From Planctomycetaceae bacterium UBA2671 (GTDB lineage Bacteria > Planctomycetota > Planctomycetia > Planctomycetales > Planctomycetaceae), in contig DEML01000013.1 in NCBI GenBank assembly GCA_002359185.1, positions 1 to 8,426 on the forward strand: a stretch of DNA of 8,426 nt. Direction: 5' to 3'. The number at the start of each line of letters is the position of its first letter. Positions within the stretch are counted from its first letter, which is position 1. This document shows positions 6,306-8,426 of this stretch, piece by piece. The notes under the pieces are model-generated. The model had not been told where the DNA came from, did no database searches, and worked only from the letters and a program-made list of their open reading frames with translations. A program made the translations under genes and the position numbers.

Positions 6306-6611
6306 TTACGATTCGGATGAATTTTTCTTTATGAACATCATAAGAGCTACAAACACCACGATGGCAACCACGAGCCCTAACAAGAGACTCAATTCCAAAT
6401 AGATGCTCTGATTCTGAGCATTAATATGGAAGTCTGAAATCATTAAACCAGCCGTGCAGGACAGTCCCCCTGCAATTACCGCCGATATCAAGGACGCGAT
6501 TACTCCAAAGATTGTAATCAGAACTTTTGAAAAGCTAAATTCAACATGAGTCTCCACCCTGCGCGATGCCTCTACTCGTTTCTCAGGTTTCGTAGTTTCA
6601 TTGTCATTCAT
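6306..6611 (-). CDS. Small two-helix membrane protein, paralogue of the neighbouring gene
   Basis: The 101-residue protein is not recognised. A polar N-terminal region (about 1-28, MNDNETTKPEKRVEASRRVE) is followed by a hydrophobic segment at about 29-58 containing VIAGGLSCTAGL, a short polar loop, a second hydrophobic segment at about 72-95, and a Lys/Ser-rich end. The ATG at 6609-6611 is preferred over an in-frame TTG seven codons earlier; neither has a clear Shine-Dalgarno sequence. The [VI]IAGG[LI][ST]CT motif and spacing are shared with the gene just upstream (6636-6963), so the two are tandem duplicates. It lies 24 nt after that gene and is probably cotranscribed. A membrane location is inferred. 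No function can be assigned. Confidence 0.6.
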   Translation of the reverse strand: MNDNETTKPEKRVEASRRVETHVEFSFSKVLITIFGVIASLISAVIAGGLSCTAGLMISDFHINAQNQSIYLELSLLLGLVVAIVVFVALMMFIKKNSSES

Positions 6612-6635
6612 AATTGATTTATTCAGTATCAAAAC

Positions 6636-6963
6636 TCAAGAACACTGGAGTAACCTGTTTTTATCTCTCAGATAGCGTTTTTCATAGATAGTCGTGAAAA
6701 CAATTCCGCAAACCACCACGCCGCAGACGATTGAACAACACAGACATATTGGATTGACATACATTTGCGGTTCCATAATTTTGAGTTCAATAGCCACAAA
6801 GTAACTCATCGTACAGGTAATCCCTCCTGCGATGATCGTAGCCAACAGGGGGGGATCTAGCCGCCGAAAATGTAAAAACCACTTTCGCAACTTTGTGGGT
6901 GAAGGGAACGTCCGATTCCTGCATCACAACTTTATCAGATGTCCTCGGCATGTTCTGTTTCAT
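6636..6963 (-). pseudogene. Small two-helix membrane protein, frame broken at a 7-C tract
   Basis: The protein is encoded in two frames. The first runs from ATG 6961-6963 (MKQNMPRTSDKVV...) through KVVFTFSAARSP. The second carries LLATIIAGGITCTMSYF, a second membrane segment rich in Cys and Val, and the tail YEKRYLRDKN. The switch falls in a run of seven C on the minus strand (6848-6854). Removing one C joins the halves, and the result aligns without gaps to the paralogue at 6306-6611: 20 residues lie between the shared Lys-Val and the IAGG motif in both. The downstream frame alone could be read from a TTG at 6888-6890, but that would lose the conserved N-terminus. It could be a true pseudogene, a phase-variable or slippage-recoded gene, or a sequencing error in the homopolymer. 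Confidence 0.6.
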
Positions 6964-7045
6964 GTTTAATTTGCTCAGTTTGATGATCGGCCTGTGAATG
7001 CCTCATAACTTTCAAAAACACGTAAACACCAGGGAATATGCTCAC
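6935..7045 (-). other. In-frame continuation after the TAG of the preceding small membrane gene
   Basis: Directly after the TAG at 7046-7048 the same frame stays open for 36 codons, beginning GTG AGC. It encodes a short hydrophobic stretch (IFPGVYVFLKVM) followed by a His/Glu-rich polar tail (RHSQADHQTEQIKHETEHAE), ending at TGA 6935-6937. It could be the end of the preceding gene cut off by a nonsense mutation, or a separate tiny ORF with a GTG start touching the stop. It overlaps the start of the next gene (ATG 6963) by 29 nt. Confidence 0.35.
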
Positions 7046-7198
7046 CTATAAAGAGAAAGTTCCTATACCTGAAAAAGAAAACAATGTTGATATCACTGCG
7101 AGGAATACACAGGCAAAGATCATCATTGCCAGCGAAGCGATGAATACCGCATACATTATCAGTGCGATCTTTTTGATCAATTTTTCGACAGAATCCAT
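7046..7198 (-). CDS. Very small single-helix membrane protein, possibly truncated
   Basis: The 50-residue protein starts at ATG 7196-7198: MDSVEKLIKKI, then a long hydrophobic segment (about 12-40, with LIMYAVFIASLAMMIF), then a short Phe/Gly/Ser-rich end. The frame extends upstream over the end of the previous gene, but the region from this ATG is the part with a sensible charge-then-helix pattern. GAGTGA lies upstream as a weak ribosome binding site. It begins 14 nt after the previous gene's stop. Lengths of about 100 in the neighbours and an open continuation after the TAG suggest it may be the first half of a broken gene. The family is not recognised. Confidence 0.45.
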   Translation of the reverse strand: MDSVEKLIKKIALIMYAVFIASLAMMIFACVFLAVISTLFSFSGIGTFSL

Positions 7199-7212
7199 CA
7201 GTTCACTCAAAT

Positions 7213-7419
7213 TCAATGCATGCTTTGAAATGCCATCGAGCAGGTGATGTATAACGCGAATACTCCAGCTGCAATGACGAGTACGGCAACGAACAAGGTT
7301 ACTGCAGTCGCCATGACAACCTGCCACAGTAACATCAAAAGGACTGCGAAATACTCCCCATATCGCTGAGGGAAGTCTTTTTTCTGCTTGTCATGATTAT
7401 GCTCTGAATGATCATTCAT
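7213..7419 (-). CDS. Small membrane protein with His-rich N-terminus
   Basis: The 68-residue protein has a polar N-terminus rich in His, Asn and Asp (MNDHSEHNHDKQKKDF) that could bind metal, then one long hydrophobic region at about residues 22-58 (one or two helices), ending CSMAFQSMH. ATG 7417-7419 is chosen because GGAGG lies 4 nt upstream. The frame is open further upstream to TTG 7578, but that part looks like a remnant of another gene. It is the first member of the small membrane gene cluster running to 6306, with gaps of 14 to 24 nt or small overlaps. It could also have lost a downstream part by frameshift, since the next reading frame continues a membrane protein. The family is not recognised. 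Confidence 0.6.
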   Translation of the reverse strand: MNDHSEHNHDKQKKDFPQRYGEYFAVLLMLLWQVVMATAVTLFVAVLVIAAGVFALYITCSMAFQSMH

Positions 7420-7665
7420 CACGCCTCCATGAAGAGTGGAGCGGTAACGGTGGTAGTCAGTATAGTAGCCTGACGGACGTGAAAATAATACGGATCCTGG
7501 TTTCAGGTCGCGAGCCAAAACAGGCGTGAAATCGAAAAGTTCGATCTCGGCGACTACCAAATCACTTTTGAGCCTCAATCGGCAGGAATACCACGAACCT
7601 GAACGATACAGTCTGGCTCAAATAGAACGATTCCCGTTCCAGAGCGTCTAGTGAATCGATTAGAT
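7420..7665 (-). pseudogene. Coding-like, frame-broken remnant between tRNA-Arg and the membrane cluster
   Basis: No intact gene lies in 7420-7754, but two frames look coding. One reads GTGIVLFEPDCIVQVRGIPAD and stops at about 7575. A second, overlapping by a few bases, continues with SDLVVAEIELFDFTPVLARD and a Tyr/Arg-rich segment (RPSGYYTDYHRYRS). Joined by a frameshift, they faintly resemble the C-terminal end of a carbon-nitrogen hydrolase (nitrilase) domain: a P-D-x turn, then a V-V-A-E-I-x-L strand, then an Arg/Tyr-rich tail. This resemblance is weak. The second frame runs without a stop into the 7213-7419 gene. The same stretch must also hold the promoters for that cluster and for tRNA-Arg. 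Confidence 0.28.
7424..7428 (-). promoter_or_regulatory. Shine-Dalgarno site fixing the 7419 start
   Basis: The minus strand reads GGAGG, 4 nt before ATG 7417-7419. It is one of the few strong ribosome binding sites in the window and argues for this start over the upstream TTG. Confidence 0.6.
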
Positions 7666-7717
7666 CGATCAGATCTCAAGAGCTCAAAATATTGCGAAAT
7701 TGGAATGGTATTCGAAC

Positions 7718-7745
7718 TGGAAATCCCACAAAAATCTGTTAAACT
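7718..7745 (+). promoter_or_regulatory. Weak candidate tRNA-Arg promoter
   Basis: TGGAAA (7718-7723) and TAAACT (7740-7745, preceded by TG in extended -10 position) are 16 nt apart. The tRNA 5' end is 9 nt after the -10 element, a sensible distance for a very short leader. Each hexamer matches consensus at 4 of 6 positions. Confidence 0.33.
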
Positions 7746-7753
7746 TTCATTCA

Positions 7754-7828
<75 letters not shown>

Positions 7829-7830
7829 AT

Positions 7831-7859
7831 CACAAGCCCTTGCAATGCAAGGGCTTGTG
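7831..7859 (+). terminator. Perfect 14-bp hairpin after tRNA-Arg
   Basis: CACAAGCCCTTGCA (7831-7844) and TGCAAGGGCTTGTG (7846-7859) are exact inverted copies around one base. It starts 2 nt after the tRNA. The following TGTCATTT is a poor T-tract, so intrinsic termination may be weak. It could equally end transcripts arriving from the recombinase on the other strand, or serve in tRNA 3' processing. Confidence 0.6.
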
Positions 7860-7897
7860 TCATTTAGCAGAAAGAGACAATGTATAAGCTCGGACTT

Positions 7898-7916
7898 ATT
7901 TCACAGGATTTCACAG
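7898..7916. repeat. Direct repeat ATTTCACAG at the recombinase stop codon
   Basis: ATTTCACAG occurs at 7898-7906 and again at 7908-7916, a 10-bp period that puts both copies on the same helix face. The second copy includes the recombinase stop. It lies between the tRNA 3' end and the recombinase, where recombinase arm sites can occur. It may be chance. Confidence 0.4.
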
Positions 7917-8426
7917 AATTAGCCTGGATGCAGCTTGGTTTTCTTCTTGGAGCTCTCCCAACTGTTGAGCAATCTTACTCACCCTGCTCCAGTCCGATTG
8001 AGATCGTGCCATTTCCAACTGCTCATGAAGTTTAGCCATTCGGCTCACATCCACTCCAAATCTGATGGCTGTCTCAGAATCCAACATCTTCTTAATCCGC
8101 TCAAAAGTCGCATTGCTGCGAAAACGAAACACATCGTCTCCCTCGCTGGCATAATTCCCCATCATCACTCCCGATGTTACACTCGCGTCTTGAGCAACGG
8201 CTTGCTGGGCATGTTCCCCTGAGTATGCAAACTGCAGAGTAGTTTTTCGAAACGTATGCAAATAGGCATGTTCGTATCCCGATTCTTTCGCCCACCTAAC
8301 GATTTGCCGGTACATCCATTCTCCTAAATTCTCAGGGTTGTAATCATTTCTGATTTGTTTTGCGTAGCGTTTTTGCTTTCCTTGACTGAATGCTTTCTTC
8401 ATTTCCTCTGGGTAACAGGCAAATAC
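7911..8426 (-). CDS. Tyrosine recombinase (integrase), C-terminal part; 5' end outside window
   Basis: The frame is open to the window edge (171 codons seen, no start needed at the ATG at 8400-8402). Numbered from that ATG, the catalytic-domain motif HTFRKTT gives H49-x2-R52, and Y84 in VMMGNYASEGDD is the likely nucleophile. This matches box II and the tyrosine of phage-type integrases, with the C-terminal placement and the Phe/Arg tail seen in Planctomycetota integrases. A helical, Gln/Glu-rich tail (about 115-155) follows. Typical relatives are 350-420 residues, so the core-binding half and the first catalytic Arg lie beyond 8426. The gene reads toward tRNA-Arg(TCG), whose 3' end is 83 nt from its stop, as in elements inserted at tRNA genes. 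Whether it is active cannot be judged here. Confidence 0.8.
   Translation of the reverse strand, partial: VFACYPEEMKKAFSQGKQKRYAKQIRNDYNPENLGEWMYRQIVRWAKESGYEHAYLHTFRKTTLQFAYSGEHAQQAVAQDASVTSGVMMGNYASEGDDVFRFRSNATFERIKKMLDSETAIRFGVDVSRMAKLHEQLEMARSQSDWSRVSKIAQQLGELQEENQAASRLIL

Noticed and set aside
7038..7247. Plus-strand 69-codon ORF with an ATG start
   Set aside because: It is antisense to the small membrane genes and has no family resemblance; it is a shadow frame.
7831..7916. CRISPR-like repeat-spacer pattern suggested by the hairpin and nearby direct repeat
   Set aside because: There is only one palindrome and one pair of 9-mers with no regular spacers.

Overview
The window most likely comes from a member of the Planctomycetota. 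The reasons are a zinc-phospholipase-C-type domain fused to a DUF4332 (helix-hairpin-helix) tail, the style of the tyrosine recombinase at the right edge, moderate GC, and many starts without a Shine-Dalgarno sequence. This assignment rests on family recognition, not on a marker gene.

Layout. 1-732 is sparse, with one doubtful minus-strand ORF (82-396). A tRNA-Gly(CCC) lies at 733-803. 804-1045 is a leader with a hairpin and a candidate promoter. 1046-2629 (+) is the phospholipase C-like/DUF4332 protein. It ends 4 nt from a convergent minus-strand run of five genes occupying 2634-6179. Read in transcription order these are a Tes/MJ0619-like (COG1964-type) radical SAM enzyme, an Lgt-like integral membrane protein overlapping it by 4 nt, arsR, thioredoxin-type arsC and arsI (C-As lyase). 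Two near-identical CATGGC-N6-GCCATG dyads sit at the arsR start and in the arsR-arsC gap, and are probably ArsR operators. No arsenite exporter or arsenic methyltransferase is visible.

6306-7419 (-) holds a cluster of very small two-helix or one-helix membrane proteins. Two are recognisable paralogues. One of these is broken by an extra C in a 7-C tract, and a neighbour has an in-frame TAG. 7420-7665 carries a coding-like but frame-broken fragment. A tRNA-Arg(TCG) follows at 7755-7828, then a perfect 14-bp hairpin, then the C-terminal part of a tyrosine recombinase (7911-8426, minus, running off the window). This is the typical arrangement of an element integrated at a tRNA 3' end.

Functionally, arsR/arsC/arsI form an arsenic-response module: arsenate reduction, organoarsenical demethylation and a sensor. 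The upstream radical SAM/Lgt-like pair is translationally coupled and resembles lipid-acting enzymes. Its placement directly before arsR, in the same direction, is the most intriguing feature of the window, although its link to arsenic is inference.
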